Program-made: the position numbers and the translations under genes | Notes under the pieces: generated by a model | Seen by the model: the letters and a program-made list of their open reading frames with translations, nothing else | Told to the model about the DNA's origin: nothing | Database searches by the model: none | In this document: positions 1 to 7,289 of the stretch, one piece after another | Layout of the letters: every line of letters starts with the position of its first letter | How positions within the stretch are numbered: the stretch's first letter is position 1 | Assembly: GCF_042767895.1 (NCBI RefSeq) | Contig: NC_091576.1 | Span: 34,034,619-34,047,118 of the forward strand | DNA: 12,500 nucleotides | From: Penaeus vannamei | Taxonomy: Eukaryota; Arthropoda; Malacostraca; Decapoda; Penaeidae | Reading direction: 5' to 3'

Positions 1-494
1 AGGGGGGCGAGGGGGGGAGGGGGGGGGGGGGGGGAGGGGGGGGAGGGGGGGAGGGGGGAGGGGGGGGAGGGGAGAAGGGGAAGGGGGGAGGGGAAGAAGG
101 GTGAGGAAGTGAGGGAGAGGAGGAAGGGAAGAAGGAGGGGAGGGAGCGAGAGGAGGATGGGAAGAAGGAGGGGAGGGAGCGAGAGGAGGATGGGAAGAAG
201 GAGGGGAGGGAGCGAGGGAAAGAAGGGGAGGTGAGGAGGAGAGGAAGAAGGAGGAGAGTGAGGGGGCGGAAGAGGAGGGGAGGGGAGGGGGTGAGGGGGA
301 GAAGGGAAGAAGGGTGAGGAAGTGAGGGGAGAGGAGGAGGGGGAGGAGGAAAAGGGGTGAGGGAGTGGGAAAAGGAAGAAAAGGATAGAGGACGGAGGAG
401 GAGGAGGAGGAGGAGGGAGTGAGGGGAAGAAAGAAGAGGAGAGGGAACGGAAGAAGAAGAAGAGGAGGAGGAAGAGGAGGAGGTCGAGGAGGGG
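1..494 (+). repeat. G-rich homopurine tract
   Basis: Nearly every plus-strand base is G or A, with only scattered T and C interruptions. It consists of GGGGGA/GGGGA runs grading into GGAGGA and GAAGAA. Many runs of four or more G lie close together, so G-quadruplex or triplex (H-DNA) structure is plausible; that is an inference. A block at 91-124 (GGGAAGAAGGGTGAGGAAGT onwards) recurs at 304-338, showing local duplication inside the tract. No gene is seen. The start is cut by the window edge. Confidence 0.93.
126..216 (+). repeat. 33-bp purine minisatellite, about 2.75 copies
   Basis: Units start at 126, 159 and 192. Each begins GGGAAGAAGGAGGGGAGGGA and continues GCGAGAGGAGGAT. The first two copies look identical and the third stops after GCGAG. 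It lies within the homopurine tract and probably arose by slippage or unequal exchange. Confidence 0.85.
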
Positions 495-597
495 GGTGAT
501 GGGGGTGATGGGAAGCTGACAGTCAGTCCCGGGTTGTCTCCCTTCTGTTGATGGATACTACAGCTGTTTATTAGGGCGCGTGTGACCTTCGCGATGA

Positions 598-975
598 AAG
601 CGATAGGGGGGAGGGGGATGGGGGAGGGGGAGGGGGAAGGAAGAAGAAAGTGACAGCTGAGTCACGAGTGGGGGACGTGGGAGGGAGGGGGAGGGGAGGG
701 AGGGAGGGTCGAGGCGTGGGTAAGGGATAGAGGCGGGGAAGGGAGGGTAGGGACATGGGGGGTGGGAGGGAGGGAAGGGGCATGGGGAGGGGGGAGGGGT
801 AGAAGGGAAAGGGAGGGGAGGGGAAAGGGGTTGTGGTGGGGATGGGGGGAGGGGGGAGATTGGGGCGTGGGTAAGGGTAGGGGTATGGGGAGGGAAGGGG
901 GGGGTTGAATCGGGTCGGGTCGCGGGAGGGAGATGAGGGTAGGAGGGGCAAGTGGGGGAGGGGGGGGGTCGGGTC
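598..975 (+). repeat. Second G-rich tract (GGGGA/GGGTA-like)
   Basis: G-dominated purine-rich DNA, with more T than the first tract (GTGGGTAAGGG, GGGGATGGGG). The 100 bp between the two tracts (about 500-597) is ordinary mixed sequence in which I recognise nothing. Open frames on the minus strand here encode only Pro/Ser/Leu-rich low complexity and are not credible genes. An isolated CNC/AP-1-like site (GCTGAGTCAC) sits at 656-665. Confidence 0.88.
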
Positions 976-1092
976 CTTGTCCAGCCGTTGTCTGCGTGTG
1001 TAATGACTTGCAGAAATAATCCGAGAAGGGAAACGAAAAAAGAAGAAAGAAATAAAGAAAACAATTGAAAAAATCGTCATTTGATATCACCC

Positions 1093-1262
1093 GTGAGCAA
1101 AAGGACAGAAAGAGATAATAAGAAATGAGAGCAAAAAGAAAGGAAAATAGAATGAGGGAATGAGAGAAGCGCAAAGTGAGCAAAAGGACAGAAAGAGAAA
1201 ATAAAAGGCAACAAAAAGAAAGAAAAATCGAAGAAAATGGGATGAGAGAATGGACAAAAAGC
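1093..1262 (+). repeat. 83-bp A/G-rich tandem duplication
   Basis: The block beginning GTGAGCAAAAGGACAGAAAG at 1093 is repeated at 1176, an offset of 83 bp. The copies diverge progressively towards their 3' ends, with AAAAAGAAAG and ATGAGAGAATG motifs shared in order. It is purine-rich and non-coding. Confidence 0.75.
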
Positions 1263-1287
1263 AAAAATTAGGAAAAAAAGAAAATGG

Positions 1288-1438
1288 GAAAATGGCGGGA
1301 AATTTTCCTTCGTATACCTCGCTGTTTCCTTAAACAAGTATCAACACTTGAGAAAATAAGAAACATAAAATAGGACAAAAGAAAATGGCGGGAAATTTCC
1401 TTTGTATATTGTTTCTTTAAGCAAATATCAACAATTAT
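1288..1438 (+). repeat. Diverged direct repeat, offset 93 bp, carrying GGCGGGAAA
   Basis: GAAAATGGCGGGAAATTT occurs at 1288 and 1381. Both copies go on to (T)TCCTT(C/T)GTATA, then GTTTC(C/T)TTAA, then (A/G)CAA(G/A)TATCAACA. Each copy has a GGCGGGAAA nonamer (1294-1302 and 1387-1395), which matches the reverse complement of the E2F consensus TTTCCCGCC. With no gene beside them, this is most simply a diverged tandem duplication. Confidence 0.75.
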
Positions 1439-1734
1439 GTCCTGTGTTTACGAGTCGAAGGCCAATTTCTCTTCATAATGTTGCGACATCTTGCAAAATA
1501 CCAGATGGTAATTTTCTTTTTTTTTCAACGATTTTGAGAAGATGCCACGTCGTTAGAATACCCTGAAGAGAATACAAGGAAAAGAAATGCATATGAATAA
1601 AGATAATTGCAAATAAAGATAAATAAATAAAGAAATAAAGATAAAAGCAAATTAAGTTATTGGTCGAAAATTATTCCTGATTGCATTATCATTATCACTT
1701 GTAATATGATTGTTTCCGTTGCTGACGTTGTATC
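1439..1734. other. Unannotated AT-rich spacer
   Basis: Mixed sequence to about 1560, then A-rich DNA with AAATAAAG/AAATAAAT short repeats (about 1590-1650). No gene, RNA or transposon signature is recognised. Confidence 0.6.
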
Positions 1735-2260
1735 ATTATCAGTATTATCATTGTCAGCAATATCATCATCATCATCCTAATCACCCTAATCATTATTATC
1801 GTTGTCGGCAGCACTATCATTATCATAATTATCACCATCATAATTATAATCATAATCATCATTATCATCATCATCATCACCATCACTACCCTCACCATCA
1901 TTATCAACATTACCATCATTATTCTCATCATTATCAACATTACCATCATTATTCTCATCATTATCAACATTACCATCATTATTCCCATCATCATTATCAA
2001 CATTTCCATCATTATCAACATTACCATCATTATTCTCATCATTATCAACATTACCATCATTATTCCCATCATCATTATCAACATTTCCATCATTATCAAC
2101 ACTACCATCATTATTCTCATCATTATCAACATTATTATCATTATCAACATTACCATCATCATTCCCATCATTATCATCATCATTATCATCATCACTACCC
2201 TCACCATCATTATCAACATTACCATCATCATTCTCATCATTATCACCATAATTACCACCA
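1735..2260 (+). repeat. CAT/ATC minisatellite with 30/33/18-bp higher-order units
   Basis: Built from CATTATCAACATTACCAT-type words. Between about 1910 and 2140 the units are 30 bp, a 33 bp variant carrying an extra ATC (ATTCCCATCATCATTATCAA), and an 18 bp short unit (CATTTCCATCATTATCAA). The order 30-33-18 occurs twice, giving an 81 bp higher-order repeat. A flanking CATCACTACCCTCACCATCA block appears at both ends (about 1880 and 2190). Because every unit is a multiple of three, long open frames persist on both strands (His/Tyr-rich on plus, Asn/Asp or Met/Ile-rich on minus). I regard these as artefacts. Confidence 0.9.
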
Positions 2261-2470
2261 TTCCGTGAGTCAGCGTCAGAGATCGGTGTTGGCAAAGGAG
2301 CGCCATCTGAGCACAGTACGTGAACCCATTTCTCAAAAGACAGGAAACAAACATGAGAACCAAAACATCCGTCCTCATTGCAACATCTTCAACATTACTG
2401 CTATTTTCTCCGAACGTGACCTTCTGTTTATAAGATATGTAATGGATAAAAGTAAAAGAATTATGATGTG
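2261..2470. other. Short unique spacer
   Basis: Mixed-composition sequence between the CAT minisatellite and the pyrimidine tract. A TGAGTCAGC motif (AP-1/Maf type) is at 2266-2274. No gene is recognised, although the open frame from the repeat reads through as far as 2471. Confidence 0.5.
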
Positions 2471-2597
2471 ATGTTTTTTTTTTTTTTTTTTTTGTATTTG
2501 TTTTTTTTTTTCCTCTGTCGTGTTTTTCTCCTTGTTTCTTGATTTTTATCTTTAATTTTGTCCATCGTGGTCTCTCTTTCTCTTCTCTCTCCCCCGC

Positions 2598-2668
<71 letters not shown>

Positions 2669-2679
2669 CTGCCCCTGCC

Positions 2680-2716
<37 letters not shown>

Positions 2717-2900
2717 TTCTATTTAACTCACAACATCTCTGTCTCCCTACCCCACCTCTTCTTTTCCTATTCTCTATCTCTCCCTTCCTTCCTCCCCCCC
2801 CCTCCCCCCTCCCCATTCTCTCCCCCCCCTAATCCTATTTCCCCGAAGCCCCTTCCACGCTCTCGTTCTCACTTTCCGTTCGTTTTCTCGGAAGGAACGG
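2471..2900 (+). repeat. Pyrimidine strand with poly(T) and a (CT)n core
   Basis: T runs at 2474-2493 and 2501-2511 are followed by a (CT)n array at about 2580-2716, interrupted by a CCCCTGCCCCTGCCCC insert near 2667. Then C-rich pyrimidine DNA with runs of eight or more C (about 2794-2828). The Ser-Leu open frames in this block are direct translations of the (CT)n and are not genes. Confidence 0.92.
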
Positions 2901-3125
2901 GGCCAAGATGCACGTAGTATTGTTTGTTTTCTGTTCATTTTCATCTTCTTAATTCTCATTCATTCATTTCTTTTCTTTTCGTTTCTTTCCGTTTCTTTTA
3001 TTTTATTTTCCCCTCTCTTCTTTTTTTCTTTCCTTTTCCTTTCTTTTCTTTTCTTTTATTTATCTATTTATTTATCTTATTCTATTTATTTAATTATTTT
3101 CATCCGTTTGTTTATATGCTAATTC
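2901..3125 (+). repeat. T-rich pyrimidine tract (TTTTC/TTTAT words)
   Basis: Low-complexity TTTCTTTTCTTTTC and TTTATTTATC runs continue the pyrimidine bias of the preceding block. No gene signature is seen. Confidence 0.8.
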
Positions 3126-3300
3126 TTAAGAGTGAACAGCGCTCTGCACGTGGCCAATGAGAAAAGGGGGGGGGGTAGAGAGAAAGGGGGTATGGGGTAC
3201 GGGTGTGGGGGGGGGGGCTTTAATTACTCAACGGGGGGATGATAGGAGGAGGGGGAGAGGGTGAAGGGTAGGGAGTGGAAGCTTCGTCTGAATTGTGTCG
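3126..3300 (+). repeat. G-run region with an upstream E-box/CCAAT pair
   Basis: G runs around 3167-3176 and 3207-3217 lie in purine-rich sequence. Just upstream are a CACGTG E-box (3147-3152) and CCAAT (3154-3158), two bases apart. No transcription unit is visible next to them, so a promoter call is not justified. Confidence 0.6.
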
Positions 3301-3690
3301 TGATGATGATGATGAGTAATAAAAAAAGGATAATAGAGTAATTGGAACGGTTGGGAAGATAACGAAGATAGTAAGAGCAATAACAGTAATGGCGATAGAA
3401 CGAAGATATTTACTGATAATAGTAGATAATGAAACTAAGGATGATGATGATGGCAGCAATGGAACTAATTACTAATGATTATACTAACGATGATAATGAT
3501 GAGGATGATATCAATAATAGATATACTAATACTGATAATAATGATAATGACAATGCAAGCAATACTGATAATGGAGATGACGATGATGATGATGATGATG
3601 ATAGTGATGGTAGTGCTGATGATTATCATCACCATTATCATTAGCATCATAATAACAACAATTCTGATCATCATCCATGATCTCTACCAC
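3300..3690 (+). repeat. GAT/GATAAT array flipping to ATC
   Basis: Imperfect GAT, GATAAT and ACTAAT words run from 3300, with a pure (GAT)n stretch at about 3579-3601. At 3617-3631 the sequence is a perfect palindrome, TGATGAT-T-ATCATCA. Beyond it the same strand carries ATC-type words (ATCATCACCATTATCATTAG). The motif is the reverse complement of the CAT array at 1735-2260. Confidence 0.85.
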
Positions 3691-3773
3691 CATCACCATG
3701 ACAACTCTCCTTATAACAATACCAATGATATAATAATCATTTCTTTAAGAAAGCCACCGCAGTTCTAGAATCA

Positions 3774-3914
3774 GATCCTTCCCACACTTCCATTAATGAA
3801 GTCTCGTTGACATACAAGCACTGCAATAACATCATCCATTGTGGCAGAACCTCTGAAAGCGCGATGTTGGGCGAGCGTGTTAAATGGGAGAGGACCGAGG
3901 ATGTCACCTTGGGG
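3774..3914 (-). mobile_element. Decayed non-LTR retrotransposon reverse-transcriptase fragment
   Basis: Read on the minus strand from 3914 to a TGA at 3771-3773, 47 codons translate to a peptide starting PQGDILGPLPFNT, followed about 13 residues later by DDVIAVLVCQ. The first part matches the conserved RT block usually written PQGS(I/V)LGPLLFN. The second matches the sequence after the catalytic (Y/F)xDD box, with the Tyr-x pair missing and the distance between blocks shortened. A TAA lies immediately upstream of PQGD (3915-3917), so the frame is closed on both sides. The expected Gly-Cys/Gly-Val before PQG is degraded. This is therefore a short pseudogene relic. The family (jockey, I, RTE, CR1 and so on) cannot be assigned. 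I recognise the motifs from general RT knowledge and have no alignment. Confidence 0.55.
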
Positions 3915-4114
3915 TTAATCGGCTGCGCGGGCTTAGGGATGAGGCAGTTTTTCATTCGGATTTTTTGGGGGAATTTGTGAGGAATTATGGTAACTTGGGT
4001 AGCAGGATGGTCTAGGGTAGATGTAAACAAATGGATAGATAAAAAGATAGAGGATAAGATATATAACAAATTGATATGACAGATATAAAGGGTTGACGTA
4101 AAAGTATACACACA
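3915..4114. other. Unique spacer next to the RT relic
   Basis: Mixed-composition DNA that may be further decayed retroelement sequence on the minus strand. I cannot follow the RT homology upstream of the TAA at 3915-3917. Confidence 0.4.
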
Positions 4115-4143
4115 CATATACACTCACATACACACACACACAC

Positions 4144-4211
<68 letters not shown>
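4115..4211 (+). repeat. (CA)n-(TA)n compound microsatellite
   Basis: Interrupted (CA)n from about 4108 to 4152 runs into an uninterrupted (TA)n of about 29 units at about 4153-4211. The (TA)n array could extrude as a cruciform or hairpin. Confidence 0.95.
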
Positions 4212-4213
<2 letters not shown>

Positions 4214-4228
4214 CCTAGGGACAGAAGA

Positions 4229-4390
4229 ATGAACGAAATTTACCAACATGTTCTTTATCCAGTTCGGGCACAAGTCCTCTATTTACCCAATAAAGCGGAG
4301 CCGTTCATCCCTTTCAGCAAGAACAACATACGTTCTGTGATACACTCGGATCCAACACAGCGCCGACGCTCCCTGAAGTCACTGAACTAA
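4229..4390 (+). CDS. Possible 53-codon open frame, unrecognised
   Basis: ATG at 4229 to TAA at 4388-4390. The frame is open back to a TGA at 4211. Its composition is balanced (starts MNEIYQHVLYPVRAQ, ends in an Arg/Lys/Ser-rich tail) and, unlike most open frames here, it is not the translation of a simple repeat. I recognise no domain, there is no supporting promoter or splice context, and a frame of this length is expected by chance. It is listed only so that a reader can test it. Confidence 0.12.
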   Translation: MNEIYQHVLYPVRAQVLYLPNKAEPFIPFSKNNIRSVIHSDPTQRRRSLKSLN

Positions 4391-4408
4391 TCAAGGATAG
4401 CATTCTTA

Positions 4409-4637
4409 GGGTAACATGAAGAAGGTATGTTTGTTCATGTAACGATCTGTTCTCATATATTCTGTGGTATGAAGGAGGTATATTTATTCATGTGAATGGC
4501 ATGATCTGTTCTGTTATATTCTGTGGTATGAAGGAGGTATATTTATTCACGTGAATGGCATGATCTGTTATCAGATCTATGGTATGAAGGAATGTTTATT
4601 GACGTGAATGTTATGATCTGTTCTGTTATATTCTCTG
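4409..4637 (+). repeat. 56-59-bp tandem repeat, four copies
   Basis: Copies start at 4409, 4466, 4525 and 4581. Each has the order GGTATGAAGGAGGTATATTT, then ATTCA(T/C)GTGAATGGCATG, then ATCTGTTCTGTTATATTCTG. Copies 2 and 3 are nearly identical over their first 50 bp. Copy 1 and copy 4 are more diverged, as is usual at array edges. Confidence 0.9.
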
Positions 4638-4851
4638 GACTGTGTAATGGTGTGATGGTCATAACACATATGTAAATATATCATCTTAATTTATTTATTT
4701 TATCTGATGAATAGTGATATGCAGAATGTGATAACACCAAACGAATTAATTGTCCCTATTAGAGACATTGGCGAATAACCTGTAAAGAAACATAATGTTG
4801 TTTTTTTTTCTCATTCAACGTATTATCCAAAGCAAAGACAATATTACACAC
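4638..4851. other. AT-rich spacer
   Basis: No gene, repeat array or RNA gene is recognised. TTTATTTATTTTATC and a poly(T) at 4800-4809 are the only low-complexity parts. Confidence 0.5.
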
Positions 4852-4880
4852 CAGTGGTTCTTAATCCCCCCCCCCCTCAA
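4852..4880 (+). mobile_element. Possible hAT-type transposon end (weak)
   Basis: CAGTGGTTCTTAATCC at 4852-4867 resembles the CAGTGGTTCT(C/T)AA terminal inverted repeat of hAT/Charlie-like DNA transposons. I could not find the matching opposite end or an 8 bp target duplication of TTACACAC in the window. It may be a truncated end or a chance match extended by a C run. Confidence 0.2.
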
Positions 4881-4979
4881 AAAAGTGAACCATTCCATTT
4901 TCTAAGTATGGGTAAAGTAAACACTTTGGTTTGAATTGTATTTATTCAAAATGGAATTTCGAGAAGCTACCTTTTTTTA

Positions 4980-5100
4980 TTCGAAATGTTTTGCTTACAA
5001 ACATAAATTCCTGGAATGAACCCCGACTAGTAGCCGCCTCCAGTTGACAGGAATCGAACAGGGTGGCTAGTCACGTACATTACCAATCATAGTGTACATC
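4980..5100 (-). mobile_element. tRNA-derived SINE-like relic
   Basis: The minus strand holds a Pol III B-box-like word TGTTCGATTCC (plus strand 5050-5060), fitting the core GWTCRANNC. About 25 bases upstream of it on that strand is GATTGGTAATG, which resembles a damaged A box and D loop, followed by TACGTGACTAGCCACC in place of the anticodon arm. The T-stem no longer pairs properly, so this is not a functional tRNA. Downstream on the minus strand comes a unique body (CAACTGGAGGCGGCTACTAG onwards), as expected for a SINE. The 3' end and tail are not clear; it may reach about 4880. Confidence 0.45.
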
Positions 5101-5114
5101 TGTCTGTACATCCT

Positions 5115-5251
5115 GAATACCCCCCCCCCCCAAAAAAAAAAAAAAAAAAAAAAAACTGCTATAATCCAATTTAAAAAGAGACTCGAATACCGCCCCCCCC
5201 AAAAAAAATCCCCCTTGACCCCTGCCATCGTCAAATTTAAAAAGAAACTCG
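5115..5251 (+). repeat. About 70-bp duplication with C(n)A(n) junctions
   Basis: GAATAC occurs at 5115 and 5185. In each copy it leads into a C run and then directly into an A run (C12/A24 in the first, C8/A8 in the second), followed by a spacer and (C/A)AATTTAAAAAGA(G/A)ACTCGA. The two copies are tandem and moderately diverged. Confidence 0.8.
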
Positions 5252-5398
5252 ACCCACTTGCACCTGGTAACTGCAGTGGATTCGTCGACCAAGTACTACA
5301 AGGAGAACCTGAGTACTGCCTTTCATCTGCTCTCGAGAGGGACGTAAAAGGTCTGAGGTATTTTTAGAGACAGAAGCAACATCTGTCGCTTTTGCTTT
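5252..5398. other. Unique spacer
   Basis: Mixed-composition sequence. The open frame from the preceding duplication continues to 5367 but shows no recognisable domain. Confidence 0.45.
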
Positions 5399-5402
5399 TT
5401 TT

Positions 5403-5536
5403 GTTTTATCATTGCGTTTTATTTCATTTACTCGTTTATCATGTTTATTTATTTGTTATTTCTTTTTTTTGTTTTGTTTTATCAATGCGTTTTATTTCAT
5501 TTACTCGTTTATCATGTTTATTTTTTTGTTATTTCT
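5403..5536 (+). repeat. 73-bp-offset direct repeat, T-rich
   Basis: GTTTTATC(A/T)... at 5403 and 5476. Both copies read GCGTTTTATTTCATTTACTC then GTTTATCATGTTTATTT, differing by about two bases over 60. The near identity suggests a recent duplication. T-rich TTTAYTT sequence continues to about 5680 without any gene. Confidence 0.9.
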
Positions 5537-5859
5537 ATTTCCTCGTCTGTTTATTCTCTTTATTTAGTTTATTTTCTTCATTTACTTTTTTACTTCATTA
5601 CGTATTAACTTATCATTATGTTAATTCCTCAATTTATCCATTTACTTGTCTATTTACATGTTCATCTATCGCCATTATCCTTTCCGAAACAAATCCTTTC
5701 GTTCACTCCATAGAATTGAAGACCCTTTCCCATGGCCTTTTCTGTGTTTAATTAAAGACCTTTATCACTTTCATCTTTATCGGGATCCGTCCCATCTGGC
5801 GTCGCTGAGTGTCTGAAATACTCGTCAGTGATACACCCCCTTTTTTGTTCCCTTGTCCT

Positions 5860-5872
5860 AGGTCAAAGGTCA
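5860..5872 (+). promoter_or_regulatory. Perfect DR1 nuclear-receptor site
   Basis: AGGTCA-A-AGGTCA is the idealised direct repeat with one-base spacing, bound by RXR/USP heterodimers and by HNF4-type receptors. It lies in mixed sequence with no adjacent gene in the window. A 13-base exact match is unlikely by chance in 12.5 kb, but function is not shown. Confidence 0.4.
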
Positions 5873-6021
5873 CCAATCCGGGTTTTTTCGATTCGTTAAT
5901 GAAAGAAATGTGTTCACAGCGCTGCTCACAAAGCCCCGTGGAATTAGATGCGAACGAGGAGAATTATGATTAAATCGAATGTAATCAGAAACATCAAGTT
6001 GGTGATGCGGCCCAGAATAGA

Positions 6022-6040
6022 GGGGGGGGGGGGGGGGGGG
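6022..6040 (+). repeat. G19 homopolymer
   Basis: An uninterrupted run of 19 G followed by TAGC. Confidence 0.95.
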
Positions 6041-6112
6041 TAGCTAATTAAGATGTTATCTTCATCGGAGTCTATCTAGCCATCTGAGGTGTCTGAACAA
6101 CTCGTCAAGGAT

Positions 6113-6640
6113 TCTGTCTCTCTCCCCCTCTCCCTCTCTCCCTCTCTCTCTCTCCCTCCCTCTCTCCCTCTCTCTCTCGCTTTTTTGTTTGCATTTGTCT
6201 CTCTCTTTTTGTCTTTCAACTTTTCTTGTTTTTATTCACGTTGTTTCTTTCTTTTCCTTGATGTTTTCTTTTGTTATCTCTCTATCTATCTATCTATCCC
6301 CCCTCCCTTTCTCTCTTTCACTGTTTGTCTTTTTTTCTCTCTTATCTGTGTGTGCATGTATGTGTGTGTGTCTGTGCCTGTCTGTTTCAGTGTCCATCTG
6401 TCTGTCTGTCTCTGCCTCTAATTCTCTCTCTCTCTCTCTCTCTCTCCTTCCCTCCCTCGCTCACTCTCTCTTCCCCTCCCTCCCTCCCTTACTCCCTCCC
6501 TCGCTCACTCTCTCTCCCCCTCCCTCCCTCCCTTACTCTCTCTCTCTCTTTCTCCCTCAACTTCCCATCACTCATTATTATCCCCTCATACCCCCGTCCC
6601 CTCTTCCAAAGCCCATCCTTCTCCATTCCACGTCAGTTCT
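6113..6640 (+). repeat. CT-rich microsatellite region with (CTAT), (TG), (CTGT) islands
   Basis: (CT)n/(CCCT)n at about 6115-6180, T-rich sequence with a TATC run (about 6277-6298), a TGTGTG/CTGT stretch (about 6345-6412), (CT)n at about 6423-6447, then CCCTCCCTCGCTCACTCTCT repeated at about 6450 and 6498. Open frames across it are Ser/Leu-rich repeat translations. Confidence 0.9.
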
Positions 6641-6883
6641 GCTCATCTTAACTCTCTCCTTATGTGACGAATAACTCCAGATGCCTCGTCTCTGATGACC
6701 ATTTCACGGGTCCTTCAAGTCCATTATATACGGTCATTTTATTATCATTGCTCCATTGATCTTGTCGTCGTTGTTGTTTTCGAATGGTGGTGATCATTGC
6801 TTTTGTGGGGTTTGGTTGTGAATTGCCTTAGGGGGGTCTTTCGTTGTGGTGGGGGGGGGGATACTTGGGTATATAGTGGCTAA
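6641..6883. other. Unique spacer ending in a G run
   Basis: Mixed sequence with no recognised gene. G10 at about 6851-6860. Confidence 0.5.
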
Positions 6884-7150
6884 TTCTTTATCTATTATTT
6901 TAGTGGTTATTTATCTATTCTTTATCTATTATTGTAGTGGTTATTTATCTGTTCTTTATCTATTATTGTAGTGGTTACTTATCTATTCTTTATCTATTAT
7001 TTTAGTGGTTATTTATCTATTCTTTATCTATTATTGTAGTGGTTATTTATCTATTCTTTATCTATTATTGTAGTGGTTATTTATCTATTCTTTATCTATT
7101 ATTGTAGTGGTTATTTATCTATTCTTTATCTATCTATTATTGTAGTGGTT
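6884..7150 (+). repeat. 34-bp minisatellite, eight copies
   Basis: Units begin TTCTTTATCTATTATTGTAG and continue TGGTTATTTATCTA. They start at 6884, 6918, 6952, 6986, 7020, 7054, 7088 and 7122. Differences are single bases (TTTTAG/TTGTAG, TTACTT/TTATTT, CTG/CTA). The last unit has a 4 bp TATC expansion and then diverges. The very high copy identity suggests recent homogenisation. Confidence 0.96.
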
Positions 7151-7289
7151 ACTGTTATGGTATTTATAATGGTATCTACATATGTGATATTTGAATCGTT
7201 ATTATAGTATTTATTGTGGGTTATTGATACGGTGTTTACAATGATATCAACACATGTGAGATTTGAATTGTTGATTTAGTATTTACAAT
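7147..7289 (+). repeat. 72-bp diverged tandem duplication
   Basis: GGTTACTGTTATGGTATTTA at 7147 aligns with GGTTATTGATACGGTGTTTA at 7219. Both continue (A)CA(T/C)ATGTGA(T/G)ATTTGAAT(C/T)GTT and end in TAGTATTTA. Divergence is around 20 percent by eye, so it is older than the neighbouring 34 bp array. Confidence 0.8.

Larger units (their letters stand above)
5772..6112 (+). repeat. Dispersed diverged duplication, about 57 bp, copies at 5772-5832 and 6060-6112
   Basis: Both copies share CATC(T/-)TTATCGG-like starts, CCATCTG, G(A)GTGTCTGAA, then ACTCGTCA and GAT, in the same order and orientation about 285 bp apart. The intervening sequence is mixed in composition and contains the DR1 site and a G19 run. 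This could be the two ends of an unrecognised element or an old segmental duplication. Confidence 0.6.

Noticed and set aside
662..1264. 200-codon minus-strand frame with a hydrophobic start and Pro-rich end
   Set aside because: It could look like a signal peptide plus a Pro-rich secreted protein, but both parts are low-complexity purine-tract translations.
1294..1306. NF-kB/Dorsal-like site GGGAAATTTTCC (and GGGAAATTTCC at 1389-1399)
   Set aside because: The A/T core is one or two bases too long for the usual Dorsal/Relish consensus, and there is no gene context.
1710..2471. 253-codon His/Tyr-rich open frame
   Set aside because: About 190 codons are direct translation of the CAT minisatellite, and mirrored open frames exist on the other strand because unit lengths are multiples of three. 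No start context, domain or splice signals.
2774..2959. Arg/Gly-rich minus-strand frame resembling a nucleic-acid-binding protein
   Set aside because: Arg/Gly/Glu bias is the translation of the GA/G-rich complement of the pyrimidine tract.
3616..3622. Other CTGATGA hammerhead-core words (also 4704-4710 and 6692-6698)
   Set aside because: None is followed by a stem II and GAAA with a pairing stem I. They are chance heptamers.
4400..4412. Telomere-like TTAGG
   Set aside because: A single occurrence, with no tandem TTAGG repeats anywhere in the window.
5041..5100. Functional tRNA gene on the minus strand
   Set aside because: The B box is recognisable, but the T-stem does not pair, the A box is damaged and there is no intact acceptor stem. 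It is better explained as a SINE relic.
6884..7150. CRISPR-like regular repeats
   Set aside because: Units abut with no unique spacers, and the setting is eukaryotic. It is a minisatellite.
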